Of a stretch of DNA of 64,000 bases, positions 51,834-61,185 are shown in pieces (positions within the stretch are counted from its first letter, which is position 1; every line of letters starts with the position of its first letter). A program made the position numbers and the translations under genes. Source of the stretch: Undibacterium hunanense (lineage in GTDB: Bacteria; Pseudomonadota; Gammaproteobacteria; Burkholderiales; Burkholderiaceae_D). The notes under the pieces are model-generated. The model did not search any database. It saw only the letters and a program-made list of their open reading frames with translations, and was not told the origin of the DNA. The stretch is taken from NCBI RefSeq assembly GCF_014284335.1, contig NZ_JACOGF010000010.1:181224-245223 (forward strand), written 5' to 3'.

Positions 51834-51873
51834 TTCAACTTGGTGCGCTCAACGCACCCTGCTACGGTAAATC

Positions 51874-51958
51874 TGGTGTGCATGGAGGGACTTGAACCCC
51901 CACATTTTTCAATACCGGCTTTTGAAGCTAGCGTGTCTGCCAATTCCACCACATGCAC
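51874..51958 (-). tRNA. tRNA-Leu (anticodon CAA)
   Basis: Acceptor GTGCATG with CATGCAC, encoded CCA, T arm starting GGGGG-TTCAAGT. The anticodon stem-loop is CTAGC-TTCAAAA-GCCGG with one A-C mismatch in the stem. It is a distinct isoacceptor, not part of the tandem family. Confidence 0.88.
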
Positions 51959-51986
51959 ATTTATCTCATTCACTTCAACCTGCTTT

Positions 51987-52063
51987 GGGGTGACCACTCG
52001 GAATCGAACCGAGATAAGCGGATTCACAGTCCACGACTTTCACCGTTAAGTTATGGCCACCCC
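51987..52063 (-). tRNA. tRNA-His (anticodon GTG)
   Basis: Anticodon arm GTGGA-CTGTGAA-TCCGC. The extra G at -1 pairs with C73, as in all histidine tRNAs. No CCA is encoded. The gene is framed by a 22-bp inverted repeat (51974-51995 and 52055-52076; two mismatches) that extends the acceptor stem outward by 13 bp. Confidence 0.92.
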
Positions 52064-52152
52064 AAAGCAGGCTGAAGCTTTTATTTCCGTTTCACTGTCT
52101 ACCTGTAAAACGTGCATGCGACACATGCGACGACATGACAGGTACACCAAAC

Positions 52153-52228
52153 TGGCAGGGGATCAAGGAATCGAACCTTGGAATGTCTGGTTCAAAACCA
52201 GATGCCGTCACCACTTGGCTAATCCCCT
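52153..52228 (-). tRNA. tRNA-Gln (anticodon TTG)
   Basis: Acceptor AGGGGAT pairs with ATCCCCT, followed by G and encoded CCA. The anticodon stem-loop is TCTGG-TTTTGAA-CCAGA, and the T arm is CAAGG-TTCGATT-CCTTG. All arms are well formed. Confidence 0.94.
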
Positions 52229-52244
52229 GTTGTGTTAATTAAGC

Positions 52245-52321
52245 TGGTCGGAGTGCGAGGATTCGAACCTCGGACCTTCTGCTCCCAAAGCAGTTGCGCT
52301 ACCAGGCTGCGCCACACTCCG
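52245..52321 (-). tRNA. tRNA-Pro (anticodon TGG)
   Basis: Acceptor CGGAGTG with CACTCCG, encoded CCA. The anticodon loop TTTGGGA lies between CTGC and GCAG, and the T arm is CGAGG-TTCGAAT-CCTCG. It is 16 bp upstream of tRNA-Gln and is the first tRNA of the minus-strand group, so the group probably starts here. Confidence 0.94.
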
Positions 52322-52325
52322 TATC

Positions 52326-52390
52326 AAAACTTACGCAAAACCGCCCCAACTGCATTGCTGGGACTTGTCGTACTATGTCGAGTACTAAAA
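52326..52390. repeat. Half copy of the GGACTTACGCAAAA repeat family
   Basis: AACTTACGCAAAACCGCCCC followed by a shortened centre with GAGTACTAAAA. The matching right arm is missing. Related copies are at 35045-35242 and 55016-55118. Confidence 0.6.
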
Positions 52391-52410
52391 ATCATGCTGT
52401 ATAAAAACCA

Positions 52411-52442
52411 AAAAGCCCGGTGCGTTGATCGCATCCGGGCTT
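52411..52442 (-). terminator. Terminator of the 79-residue gene
   Basis: AAGCCCGG-TGCG and CGCA-CCGGGCTT form a strong stem with a TTGAT loop. On the minus strand it is followed by TTTTTGGTTTTTAT. It lies 22 bp after the stop at 52465. Confidence 0.85.
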
Positions 52443-52464
52443 GTCGCAACAGTTATCAGGCACA

Positions 52465-52704
52465 CTAACTGATGCCGGATACCTGTGGGGTTTCCCCCCG
52501 GATGTTGAATTGCATACCTGCGCCCAGATGCTGCAAGGGCAATGCTGGATGCGAGCTGGGCTGCGCTAACTGCAAAGGCAGATTGGCGAGCGAGGCATGG
52601 GACGAGAGCGGGAACAGATTGAGAACCGCATCGCCAGCCTGTGCCAGCCCCTGCGCATGAGTGCGCAAGTTCTGATTCAGTTGTTGGAGTCGCGTAGTTT
52701 TCAC
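52465..52704 (-). CDS. Small hypothetical protein, GTG start
   Basis: A 79-residue protein starting KTTRLQQLNQNLRTHAQ after a GTG with AAGGACAG seven bases upstream. It is rich in Leu, Gln, Ala and Ser, with an amphipathic N-terminal half and no cysteine, signal or membrane helix. A good terminator directly follows, which supports it as a real transcription unit. No family was recognised. Confidence 0.65.
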   Translation of the reverse strand: MKTTRLQQLNQNLRTHAQGLAQAGDAVLNLFPLSSHASLANLPLQLAQPSSHPALPLQHLGAGMQFNIRGETPQVSGIS

Positions 52705-53135
52705 AATCTGTCCTTTTATATGCTGGTTTATTTAGTGGGTGCTGCAGTATTCGATGGAGCTATCTTGCCACATGTTTTTAAATAAAACAAGCATGGCATG
52801 AAGAATTTATTCAAATAACTGCTATATTTTTGCAACAGGCACTCATTTTTACCAACAGACACAAAATGCCAACGCTGTACTCATGTCGTTACGGCTGATG
52901 CGAAATAAACAAACCGTGACCACCAGATTGTTATTAAACCTGCGGGTCGTTACATCCACAAAACCACTCACCACAGAGGCACAGAGACACAGAGGTGTCA
53001 CTGAGAAAAACACGTCAAATTTCTCGGTATCCGGCATTGATTTCAGCGAGGCTGTGTCCAGAGTTATTTTATTCTTCAACGAATTAGTAACTCAGGACAC
53101 TATTAAAACAATCACCTGCTACTTGCCAATTTGGT
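52705..53135. other. Intergenic region with one dispersed repeat
   Basis: About 430 bp between the small gene and the DUF885 gene. It holds a CTCTGTG-type repeat (inverted) at 52967-52995, which also creates spurious frames. No other signal was seen. Confidence 0.5.
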
Positions 53136-54923
53136 TTAGTCCTTCAACATCAGCTTCTTGATCATCCCCACAGGCGCACTGCCATAGCTAAGGAACTGCT
53201 CATGGAATTGCTTGAGTTTGAATTTGTCGCCCTGCTGTTTTTTGAGCTGTTCACGGAACTCCAGTATCTCGCTGTAACCGCTGAAATAACTGGTCAGTTG
53301 CACTGAGGTGTACTGCACGCGCAGCCATTTTCCGTCGGCTTCTGCCTTGGTCTGGAAAGCCTGGTTCATCAGGAAATCTTTGGCTTCTGCCTCTGTCATG
53401 CCCAGCACATGTACCTGATAATCGAGAATGGTATTGCAAACGGCACGCAGATTCCATTTGTAATACATGAGCCACATTTCAGGCGTATTGCCGCCATAGC
53501 CCGATTCCAGCATCATGCGTTCGCTGTAGACAGCCCAGCCTTCGACCATGGCACCGTTGCCGAACAGGGTCTTGATCACCGATGGTGACTGATTCGCATG
53601 TTGCAACTGGGTGTAATGGCCAGGAATGGCTTCATGGATATTCAGTATCTGCAAGACCCAGTGATTGTATTCACGCAAGGTGCTTTCTATCTGTTCCGGG
53701 CTTTGGCCATCAAAAGGCGTGACATTGTAATAGGTCTTGTCATTGGGCCTGAAGATGCCGGGGGCTTCTATTGATGCAAGGCTGACACCGCGCTGGTAGA
53801 CCGGCGTTTCACGCACGATCAAAGGCTTTTTGGCGTTCAGGCTGACCAGATCATGTTCACGTATCCATTTTTCCAATTGCGGCAACTGGCTGCGGATTTC
53901 GGTGAACAGGTCTTGGGCGGCAACATGCTTTTCAGACAGTTTGTCGATGACCATGGCAATCTTGCGGACGCGGTCAGCTGGCCTGGCTTGCGTACCCATG
54001 GTTTTATCCCATAGCTGATCCGCCAGTTTTTCCATGTTCAGATGCGCTTCATCCCTGAACTTCAGTGCTCGCTGGTAAGTCTGCTCTGCCGTAAGCGAAG
54101 ACTGGATATCGGCAACAAATTTGCCTTCGTATAAATCCTTGCCTATGCGGAAAGAGCGTGCGGTGGCCGGGCCCAGCGTTTTTTCCAATGCTTCCAGAAA
54201 CTGCACATAATCATTGACGGCAGCACGGGCATTTTTCAAACCTTCATCCAGGGCAGCTTTGTCTTTGACTGTCAGTTTCTCCTGTGCGGCTGTTTTTTCC
54301 AGTTCAGCCAGCACAGCGATGGCACCGGCGCTTTGCTTGATTGCCAGGCGTGTATGTTCCGGCGTGGGGTTCTTGATGCTGACTTTGGCAGCCGCGTAAT
54401 ACGTAGGCACGGCTTGCAGGCGCTGCATTGCTACCAGCACGCGTTTGGCTTTAGGTGCAAAGTCGGTATTGAGGATGGCATCAAAACTGCCAGCGATATT
54501 GTGCTGGGTCGGGTTCCATTCAAATTCGCGGAATTGCGTCAGGTACCAGCGTGTGCCGTTAAGGTAATTACGTATCAGCGCCAGATCAGTCTGTTCTTTG
54601 GCAGACAGGCTTTCTGCATCAATCTTGCCGATTTGCGCCAGCCAGTGATCGGCAAAAGCCACATAGGCGTCGCGGGTAGACTGATTGGGCAATACCAGTT
54701 TATTCGCATCCTGGTAGCGACCTGCCGCCATTGCCATATCCGGATCCTGTTGCCACAAGGCGCTCAGGAAAGCCGTCTTGATCCGGGCAAATCCCTGATC
54801 CGCTTTTTTGGTAACAGTTGTCGGCACAGCCGTGGCAACCGTAGCAGACGCGCTGGCAGGCGCAGCCAATACCAGTGAAGACAGCAAAGTGGCAATCAGA
54901 ACAGGACGAAATGGCATGGGCAT
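53136..54923 (-). CDS. DUF885 secreted peptidase-like protein
   Basis: A 595-residue protein with a signal peptide (VLIATLLSSLVLAAPASA). The family hallmark is the metalloprotease-like helix NIHEAIPGHYTQLQHAN near residue 425, with WAVYSERMMLESGYGG as the downstream glutamate-bearing helix near 470. Conserved stretches YNVTPFDGQSPEQIESTLRE and LTSYFSGYSEILEFREQL are also present. It is probably a periplasmic zinc peptidase or related hydrolase. It is a single gene upstream of the E3 repeat; substrate unknown. Confidence 0.87.
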   Translation of the reverse strand: MPMPFRPVLIATLLSSLVLAAPASASATVATAVPTTVTKKADQGFARIKTAFLSALWQQDPDMAMAAGRYQDANKLVLPNQSTRDAYVAFADHWLAQIGKIDAESLSAKEQTDLALIRNYLNGTRWYLTQFREFEWNPTQHNIAGSFDAILNTDFAPKAKRVLVAMQRLQAVPTYYAAAKVSIKNPTPEHTRLAIKQSAGAIAVLAELEKTAAQEKLTVKDKAALDEGLKNARAAVNDYVQFLEALEKTLGPATARSFRIGKDLYEGKFVADIQSSLTAEQTYQRALKFRDEAHLNMEKLADQLWDKTMGTQARPADRVRKIAMVIDKLSEKHVAAQDLFTEIRSQLPQLEKWIREHDLVSLNAKKPLIVRETPVYQRGVSLASIEAPGIFRPNDKTYYNVTPFDGQSPEQIESTLREYNHWVLQILNIHEAIPGHYTQLQHANQSPSVIKTLFGNGAMVEGWAVYSERMMLESGYGGNTPEMWLMYYKWNLRAVCNTILDYQVHVLGMTEAEAKDFLMNQAFQTKAEADGKWLRVQYTSVQLTSYFSGYSEILEFREQLKKQQGDKFKLKQFHEQFLSYGSAPVGMIKKLMLKD

Positions 54924-55015
54924 AGTAAATATCTCGCAGGCTTAATATATTAAGAAATACGAGGTTAACACAAGATAGCAGCCATCAGCTGTATTTTTTA
55001 TTGCCCTCAGATAAA

Positions 55016-55118
55016 TAGGACTTACGCAAAACCGCCCCAGTTGCGTTGCAGCTCCTTGCCGTACTAAAGTACTGTCTTCGTCGCTGCGCCTTGCTGGGAC
55101 GATTTTGCGTAAGTCCTA
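55016..55118. mobile_element. Nested inverted-repeat element (complete GGACTTACGCAAAA copy)
   Basis: Arms TAGGACTTACGCAAAACCG and, inverted, TAGGACTTACGCAAAATCG run 24 bp with two mismatches. The 55-bp centre has GTACTAAAGTAC as an inner palindrome, flanked by GCTCCTTGCC and CTTCGTCGCTGCGCCTTGC. No coding capacity. It lies between two divergent genes. Confidence 0.75.
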
Positions 55119-55258
55119 ATAAAGAAAGTACGCTTGCAACAAACTGGCATAAGGTGACATGCCCATATTGAACTCTCATTCAAGGGCCTTTCTTTGTTAC
55201 ACTCCAGCCTTGGCCACGCTCAGTCATGGCAAACCCGCAGCATCACAAAAAGAAAAAC

Positions 55259-56407
55259 ATGAACACCCCCACACCCATCCTGCAATTGCACTGGACAGAA
55301 AACGACGAAGCACGCTCATGCCGCTGGCATTCAGAAAGCGGCGCGCCGGCCCCCAGACGCGTGCAGATTGCCGATGACCGCATCAATGTAGAAACCGCCT
55401 ACAAGCTGGCATGCGAAGGCACGGCCCTGCTGTGGCGTGGCGATTATCACAATGCCAAAAAGCTATTGCAGGCACTGGCACGCCGCATCGATAAAAAACC
55501 GGCCAAAGCCAGCAAGAAAGCAAAGGCACCAGAATCAGCCAAAGAAGCATTCAACCTGCATCGCCAGGCGCAATCGCAACGTGCCCGCGTACTGGCGATG
55601 GTGTTGATTCCCTTTGAAGCCGACTACCGCATCACCCTGCGCCGTGCGCCAGACGTGACCCAAGCCTGCCAGGAAGTATATGGTGAACCGACGACCGCTT
55701 TTGTCGCATCCCTGCGAGAATTGCTGGGCCTGATAGGCGCGCATGAATGGCGCAAGAATGGTGTGGAGATTGCTGCACTGGGCGCTAAAATCCACCCATA
55801 CTACGGTGTCTTTTCGCCAGTACGTGGTGAATACATAGACTTGCTGGCCAAGGCTCCGTTGCCATCGACCAACCTGGCTTTTGATATTGGTGTGGGTACC
55901 GGTGTACTGTCGGCCTTGCTGGCAAAACGCGGCATCAAAAAAATAGTGGCGACCGACCAGGACCAGCGTGCCCTCGCCTGCGCCCGTGAAAACGTGGACA
56001 GGCTGGGCTTGTCCGGCCAGATAGAATTGATACATGCAGACCTGTTCCCGCCTGGCCGTGCACCATTGGTGGTCTGTAACCCGCCATGGCTGCCGGCACG
56101 CCCCAATTCGCCGATAGAATATGCCGTGTATGACCCTGACAGCCGCATGTTGCGCGGCTTTCTTGCAGGCGTGGCAGAACATCTGGAACCACAGGGCGAA
56201 GCCTGGCTGATCATGTCCGACTTTGCCGAACACCTGGGTCTGCGCAACGCCACAGATTTGCCGGGCTGGATAGAAGCTGGCGGTCTGACCGTTGTCGGCA
56301 AGATGGATATCAAGCCGCGCCATCCAAAATCTACGGATGAAAACGATCCCTTGCATGCTGCTCGCGTCAAAGAAGTTACTTCGTTGTGGCGTTTAAAATT
56401 AAAATAG
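55259..56407 (+). CDS. Class I SAM-dependent methyltransferase
   Basis: A 382-residue protein. The C-terminal half holds the Rossmann methyltransferase: the AdoMet loop AFDIGVGTGVLSALLAKRG near residue 205, VATDQDQRALACARENV, and the catalytic VVCNPPWLPARPN (NPPW). This is typical of enzymes methylating N6-adenine, or Gln or Asn side chains. The N-terminal ~180 residues include a Lys-rich stretch (KKPAKASKKAKAP) and no known domain. The start could also be 55226. It could be an rRNA, DNA or protein methyltransferase; the motif cannot decide. Confidence 0.85.
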   Translation: MNTPTPILQLHWTENDEARSCRWHSESGAPAPRRVQIADDRINVETAYKLACEGTALLWRGDYHNAKKLLQALARRIDKKPAKASKKAKAPESAKEAFNLHRQAQSQRARVLAMVLIPFEADYRITLRRAPDVTQACQEVYGEPTTAFVASLRELLGLIGAHEWRKNGVEIAALGAKIHPYYGVFSPVRGEYIDLLAKAPLPSTNLAFDIGVGTGVLSALLAKRGIKKIVATDQDQRALACARENVDRLGLSGQIELIHADLFPPGRAPLVVCNPPWLPARPNSPIEYAVYDPDSRMLRGFLAGVAEHLEPQGEAWLIMSDFAEHLGLRNATDLPGWIEAGGLTVVGKMDIKPRHPKSTDENDPLHAARVKEVTSLWRLKLK

Positions 56408-56479
56408 CAGTTGTATTGTGAGCAGTGCCAGTCCCTGGCCTGCTCACTGAATTTATTAATTGTTTAGAAAATTAGCATC

Positions 56480-56695
56480 ATGATCAACAAACCCGCCCGC
56501 ATCCTGACCTTCAAGTGCAAAAACTGCAGCAAATCCGTCCAGGTCTTCCTGCAAAAAGTCTCTGCCTGCTCGCACATTCAACCCTACCAGGGCATTTGTA
56601 ACTGCGGTGAAATCATGAAACACGCGACCGGCAACAAGGAAGCTGTTCAGTCCTATCTCAGCTCCAATGATGTCTTGTGGTCGCATCATCATTAA
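56480..56695 (+). CDS. Small cysteine-rich hypothetical protein
   Basis: A 71-residue protein with CKNC near the start and a CNCG cluster near residue 41, an arrangement suggesting a zinc ribbon. It ends WSHHH. It precedes the next gene by 12 bp, so they may be co-transcribed. No family recognised. Confidence 0.6.
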   Translation: MINKPARILTFKCKNCSKSVQVFLQKVSACSHIQPYQGICNCGEIMKHATGNKEAVQSYLSSNDVLWSHHH

Positions 56696-56707
56696 TTTGA
56701 TGTGAAA

Positions 56708-57127
56708 ATGACCGTCCAATATCTGTGCATCAATCCGAACGCTGATCTGCCAGAACTGACACCGTCACCGCCGTTTAAAGTGATAGTGCTTGCCGATCAT
56801 GCGGTAACACCAGAATGGCAGGATAAGGTCAGCAATCACCTCGTCGATGCAGGTTGTTTGTATATGATGGCCTGGGGCGTTGATTGCAGCAGTTGGGATG
56901 ATGCATTCGATATGGTGCCTGTCATGAAATTTATTGACCAAGGCATTCCTGAAGACAAATTCTTGATGACGACCTGGCACGACGATGAAACCATAGAAGA
57001 AGTCTTTCATTTTTGCAAATTTTCAGCCCAACATCCCACAATTGAATTAGATCATGTCTTGATTTTTCATATTTCACAACAAGATGCATCTGGCGACTTG
57101 CTTGGTAGATATGAGATGGCTGGCTAA
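56708..57127 (+). CDS. Hypothetical protein
   Basis: A 139-residue acidic protein. An in-frame GTG at 56702 is an alternative start. It shows FKVIVLADHAVTPEWQDKV, LYMMAWGVDCSSWDDAFD near residue 58 and FLMTTWHDDETIEEVFHF near 88, which suggests a conserved uncharacterised family, perhaps a partner of toxin- or phage-related genes. It lacks membrane segments. The preceding small Cys-rich gene is its only close neighbour. Confidence 0.6.
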   Translation: MTVQYLCINPNADLPELTPSPPFKVIVLADHAVTPEWQDKVSNHLVDAGCLYMMAWGVDCSSWDDAFDMVPVMKFIDQGIPEDKFLMTTWHDDETIEEVFHFCKFSAQHPTIELDHVLIFHISQQDASGDLLGRYEMAG

Positions 57128-57271
57128 CACGCCTGCCTGCTCTTATCACATAACAATATGAGCCAATACCGGGTGATTTAATTGCATTATATTCATTAAA
57201 TTGCCTTTTCTGATTAATAGCCTGCTGAAACGATTTATAATCTAAGGCTTTGCAGCAGTTTTCTGGAAACA

Positions 57272-58249
57272 ATGAAGGTATTTCGCGGACTTCCAAATGC
57301 AGCCTCCCGTGCACCCTGTGCGCTGGCGATAGGCAATTTTGATGGCGTGCATCTGGGTCATCAGACTTTGCTTGCCCGTTTGCGGGATGCCGCCACACGT
57401 CTGGGCATAGAAGCTGCCGTAATGACATTTGAACCACATCCGCGTGCATTTTTTGCCCAGATGATGGGTGACATCTCGAAAGCACCTACCCGTATCGCCA
57501 ATTTGCGCGACAACATGGCGTCGTTGCAGGCAGCAGGCGTAGATAGAGTCATCGTTGAACATTTCAATGCCCACTTCGCCGCATTGTCGCCGCAAGATTT
57601 CATAGAAAAAGTATTGGTCGATGGCCTGCATGTCAAATGGGTCATGGTTGGTGAAGATTTTCGCTTTGGTGCCAAACGCGCTGGCGATATCGCCACGCTG
57701 ACTGAAGCCGGGCAGCGCTTTGGCTTTACGGTTGAAACACTGCCTTCGGTACAAAACAAGGGCGTGCGCATTTCTTCATCGGCGGTACGCCTGGCATTGG
57801 TCAATGGTGATTTTGACGAGGCTGAAGCCTTGCTGGGCCATCCTTACCGTATCTCTGGTCATGTGGTGCATGGCCAAAAGCTGGGGCGCACCATTGGTTT
57901 CCCTACGCTGAACCTGCGCATTGCCCATCATCGCCCTGCCCTGCATGGCATCTTTATCGTGCAGGTTCACGGTTTGGCCGAGCAACCATTGCCTGCCGTT
58001 GCCAGCCTGGGTGTGCGCCCCACTGTTGATGACAGTGGCCGCGTGCTGCTGGAAACCCATGTATTTGATTACAGTGGTGATGCGTATGGCAAAGTCGTGC
58101 AGATAGAATTTTTGAAAAAGCTGCGGGACGAAGAAAAATACATAGACTTGCCAACCCTGACTGCGGCCATCAACAAGGATGCAGATCAGGCGCGCGCCTA
58201 TTTTGCCGACAGCCACCGTCCTGCACGCTCTGCCACTGACCGAATTTGA
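57272..58249 (+). CDS. ribF: Bifunctional riboflavin kinase / FAD synthetase RibF
   Basis: Makes FMN and then FAD. The 325-residue protein has the N-terminal nucleotidyltransferase (AIGNFDGVHLGHQTLLARL near residue 21, HFNAHFAALSPQDFIEKVL, VGEDFRFGAKRAGD, GVRISSSAVRLALVNGDF). The C-terminal flavokinase is marked by GHVVHGQKLGRTIGFPTLNL near residue 196. A TATAAT lies at 57236-57241 upstream. It heads the ribF-ileS-lspA order common in proteobacteria. Confidence 0.96.
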   Translation: MKVFRGLPNAASRAPCALAIGNFDGVHLGHQTLLARLRDAATRLGIEAAVMTFEPHPRAFFAQMMGDISKAPTRIANLRDNMASLQAAGVDRVIVEHFNAHFAALSPQDFIEKVLVDGLHVKWVMVGEDFRFGAKRAGDIATLTEAGQRFGFTVETLPSVQNKGVRISSSAVRLALVNGDFDEAEALLGHPYRISGHVVHGQKLGRTIGFPTLNLRIAHHRPALHGIFIVQVHGLAEQPLPAVASLGVRPTVDDSGRVLLETHVFDYSGDAYGKVVQIEFLKKLRDEEKYIDLPTLTAAINKDADQARAYFADSHRPARSATDRI

Positions 58250-58320
58250 AGCTCACCTTGTTGTACTTTTACTGTACTTGCTTGTGACTTCATCCCGATT
58301 TTAAAAATAGAAAACTCATT

Positions 58321-61185
58321 ATGTCTGAAAACAAAGCGGCAAAAACTGCCAGTAAATACCCGGTCAACATGACCGAAACAGCTTTCCCCATGCGCGGCGA
58401 TCTGGCCAAGCGCGAACCCAAGTGGGTCAAGGAATGGCAAGACAAGAAAATCTATGAGCGTGTGCGCAAGGCATCTGCCGGTCGCCCGAAATTCATCCTG
58501 CATGATGGCCCACCGTATGCCAATGGTGATATTCACCTGGGCCATGCCGTCAACAAGATATTGAAAGACATGATCGTCAAAGCCCGCACCATGGCTGGCT
58601 TTGATGCGCCATATGTGCCAGGCTGGGATTGCCATGGCATGCCTATCGAAATCCAGGTAGAAAAACTGTTTGGCAAAAACCTGCCAGTGGCCGAGGTGCA
58701 TGCCAAGGCACGCGTGTATGCAAATGAACAGATAGAAAAACAAAAGGCCGGCTTTATCCGTCTGGGTGTTTTGGGTGAATGGGATAATCCCTACAAAACC
58801 ATGGCCTTTGGCAATGAAGCAGATGAATTGCGTGCACTCGGCAAATTGCTGGAAAAAGGTTATGTCTATCGCGGCCTGAAACCGGTCAACTGGTGTTTTG
58901 ATTGCGGTTCTGCCCTGGCCGAAGCTGAAGTCGAATACGAAAACAAGCGTGATCCATCCATCGATGTCGGTTTCCCGTTTGCGGAACATGACAAGCTGGC
59001 TGCCGCCTTCAAGCTCGACAAACTGCCGCTGGACAAAGGGTATTGCGTCATCTGGACCACAACGCCATGGACCATCCCGTCCAACCAAGCGCTGAACATG
59101 CACCCGGAAATCACTTACGCACTGGTCAAGACCCAGCGTGAAGGTGAAGACATCCTGCTGATCCTGGCAAAAGATCTGGTCGAAGCCAGCCTGACCAACT
59201 ACGGTCTGGCAGGTGAAGTTATCGCCACCTGCCTCGGTGCTGACCTTGCTGAAATCAAATTCAAACATCCGCTGTCAGCATTGGATGCGGGCTATGACCG
59301 TTTTTCTCCAGTCTACCTGGGTGAATACGTCAGCACAGAAACTGGTACCGGCGTGGTGCACTCTGCCCCGGCTTACGGTATCGAAGATTTCCAGTCATGC
59401 AAGGCGCATGGCATGAAAGATGATGACATCATCGCCCCTGTCATGGGTGATGGTAAGTTTGCGTCCAGCCTGCCTTTCTTTGCCGGCATGACGATCTGGG
59501 AAGCGTCCAAGCCTATCTGCGACAAATTGCGTGAAGCAGGAACGCTGTTCGCGTTCAAGATGTTTGAGCATAGCTATATGCATTGCTGGCGTCATAAGAC
59601 ACCGATCATCTACCGCGCTACGTCACAGTGGTTTGCCAGCATGGACAATACGCCCAAAGCGGGCGGTGACAGCCTGCGTCAGACCGCATTGAAGGCCATC
59701 GATGACACTGCCTTCTTCCCGGCATGGGGCAAAGCACGTTTGCATGGCATGATCGCCAACCGTCCTGACTGGACCTTGTCACGCCAGCGTCAATGGGGTG
59801 TGCCTATGGCCTTCTTCCTGCACAAAGAAACTGGCCAATTGCATCCACGCACGCCTGAGCTGCTGGAACAAATCGCCCTGCGCATAGAAAAAGAAGGCAT
59901 CGAAGCCTGGCAAAAAATCGAAGTCGCTGATTTGCTCGGCGATGAAGCTCCCATGTATGTGAAAAACCGCGACACCCTGGACGTCTGGTTTGATTCTGGC
60001 GTGACGCATCAGACCGTCTTGCGCGGTTCACATAAAGCGCAATCAGCCTTCCCGGCAGATCTGTACCTGGAAGGTTCTGACCAGCATCGTGGCTGGTTCC
60101 ATTCTTCGCTGTTGACAGCATCGATGCTGGATGGCCGTGCGCCTTATAAAGCCTTGCTGACCCATGGGTTCACTGTTGATGGCGATGGCAAGAAGATGTC
60201 CAAGTCTTTGGGCAATACACTGGCACCGCAAAAAATATCTGACACGCTGGGTGCTGACATCTTGCGTCTGTGGGTGGCGTCGTCTGATTATTCAGGCGAA
60301 CTGTCCATCTCTGACGAAATCCTGAAACGCGTGACGGAAGCCTATCGCCGCATCCGTAATACCTTGCGCTTTTTGCTGGCAAATACGTCTGATTTCGATG
60401 CGGCCAAAGATGCCGTTGCGATCAATGAATTGTTAGAGATAGATCGTTATGCCATCGCCAATATGGCGGCATTGCAGAAAGATATCTTGACACATTTTGA
60501 TGCGTTTGAATTCCACCCCGTGGTCAGCAAATTGCAATCATTCTGCTCGGAAGACCTGGGTGGTTTCTATCTCGACATCCTGAAAGACCGTCTGTACACC
60601 AGCGGCACGACTTCGCATGCACGTCGCTCTGCACAAACTGCAATCTGGCATATCACGCAATCGCTGTTGCGCCTGATGGCACCGATGCTGTCTTTCACCG
60701 CTGAAGAAGCATGGCAGTTCTTTGCCGCTGCCGATGCTTACAAAGACAGTGATGAAACCATCTTCACGCAAACTTATTACAGCCTGCCAGAAATTGCCGA
60801 TGCGGAAGCCTTGCTGGTCAAGTATGCCGCCTTGCGTGCAGTGCGCACTGATGTGACCAAGCAACTCGAAGAAGTACGTGTGGCGGGTGGCATAGGTTCA
60901 TCCCTGCAGGCAGAAGTGACGATCAAGGCCAGCGACAGCAAGTTTGATGTATTGAACAGCTTTGCCGACGACTTGAAATTCACCCTGATCACCTCTGCAG
61001 CAGGTGTGGAGCAGGTTGCCAGCGAAGCGGAAGAAGCAGTAGTCGTTACCCCATCCAAATATGAAAAATGCGAGCGTTGCTGGCATTATCGTGCGGATGT
61101 AGGCAGCCATGCAGAACACCCTGGCCTGTGTGGCCGTTGCGTCAGCAATCTGTTTGGTGCAGGCGAAACACGTCGCTATGCATAA
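58321..61185 (+). CDS. ileS: Isoleucyl-tRNA synthetase
   Basis: A class I synthetase of 954 residues. The catalytic HLGH signature is in [19 protein letters not shown] near residue 65. The editing domain is near 190-400 ([17 protein letters not shown]), and the KMSKS loop is in [18 protein letters not shown] near 625. The C-terminal zinc site has CERC near 918 and CGRC near 938. Bacterial type I form with the usual length. A nested inverted-repeat element begins on its stop codon. It is followed by lspA. Confidence 0.97.
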   Translation: MSENKAAKTASKYPVNMTETAFPMRGDLAKREPKWVKEWQDKKIYERVRKASAGRPKFILHDGPPYANGDIHLGHAVNKILKDMIVKARTMAGFDAPYVPGWDCHGMPIEIQVEKLFGKNLPVAEVHAKARVYANEQIEKQKAGFIRLGVLGEWDNPYKTMAFGNEADELRALGKLLEKGYVYRGLKPVNWCFDCGSALAEAEVEYENKRDPSIDVGFPFAEHDKLAAAFKLDKLPLDKGYCVIWTTTPWTIPSNQALNMHPEITYALVKTQREGEDILLILAKDLVEASLTNYGLAGEVIATCLGADLAEIKFKHPLSALDAGYDRFSPVYLGEYVSTETGTGVVHSAPAYGIEDFQSCKAHGMKDDDIIAPVMGDGKFASSLPFFAGMTIWEASKPICDKLREAGTLFAFKMFEHSYMHCWRHKTPIIYRATSQWFASMDNTPKAGGDSLRQTALKAIDDTAFFPAWGKARLHGMIANRPDWTLSRQRQWGVPMAFFLHKETGQLHPRTPELLEQIALRIEKEGIEAWQKIEVADLLGDEAPMYVKNRDTLDVWFDSGVTHQTVLRGSHKAQSAFPADLYLEGSDQHRGWFHSSLLTASMLDGRAPYKALLTHGFTVDGDGKKMSKSLGNTLAPQKISDTLGADILRLWVASSDYSGELSISDEILKRVTEAYRRIRNTLRFLLANTSDFDAAKDAVAINELLEIDRYAIANMAALQKDILTHFDAFEFHPVVSKLQSFCSEDLGGFYLDILKDRLYTSGTTSHARRSAQTAIWHITQSLLRLMAPMLSFTAEEAWQFFAAADAYKDSDETIFTQTYYSLPEIADAEALLVKYAALRAVRTDVTKQLEEVRVAGGIGSSLQAEVTIKASDSKFDVLNSFADDLKFTLITSAAGVEQVASEAEEAVVVTPSKYEKCERCWHYRADVGSHAEHPGLCGRCVSNLFGAGETRRYA

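Noticed and set aside
52849..53079. Minus-strand frame with PLCLCASVVSG
   Set aside because: This peptide is the standard spurious product of the CTCTGTG-type repeat.
54985..55179. Short minus-strand frame
   Set aside because: It lies over the inverted-repeat element at 55016-55118 and has no coding signature.
57128..57271. Possible FMN riboswitch before ribF
   Set aside because: None of the conserved FMN-element segments are present; only a TATAAT sequence was seen.
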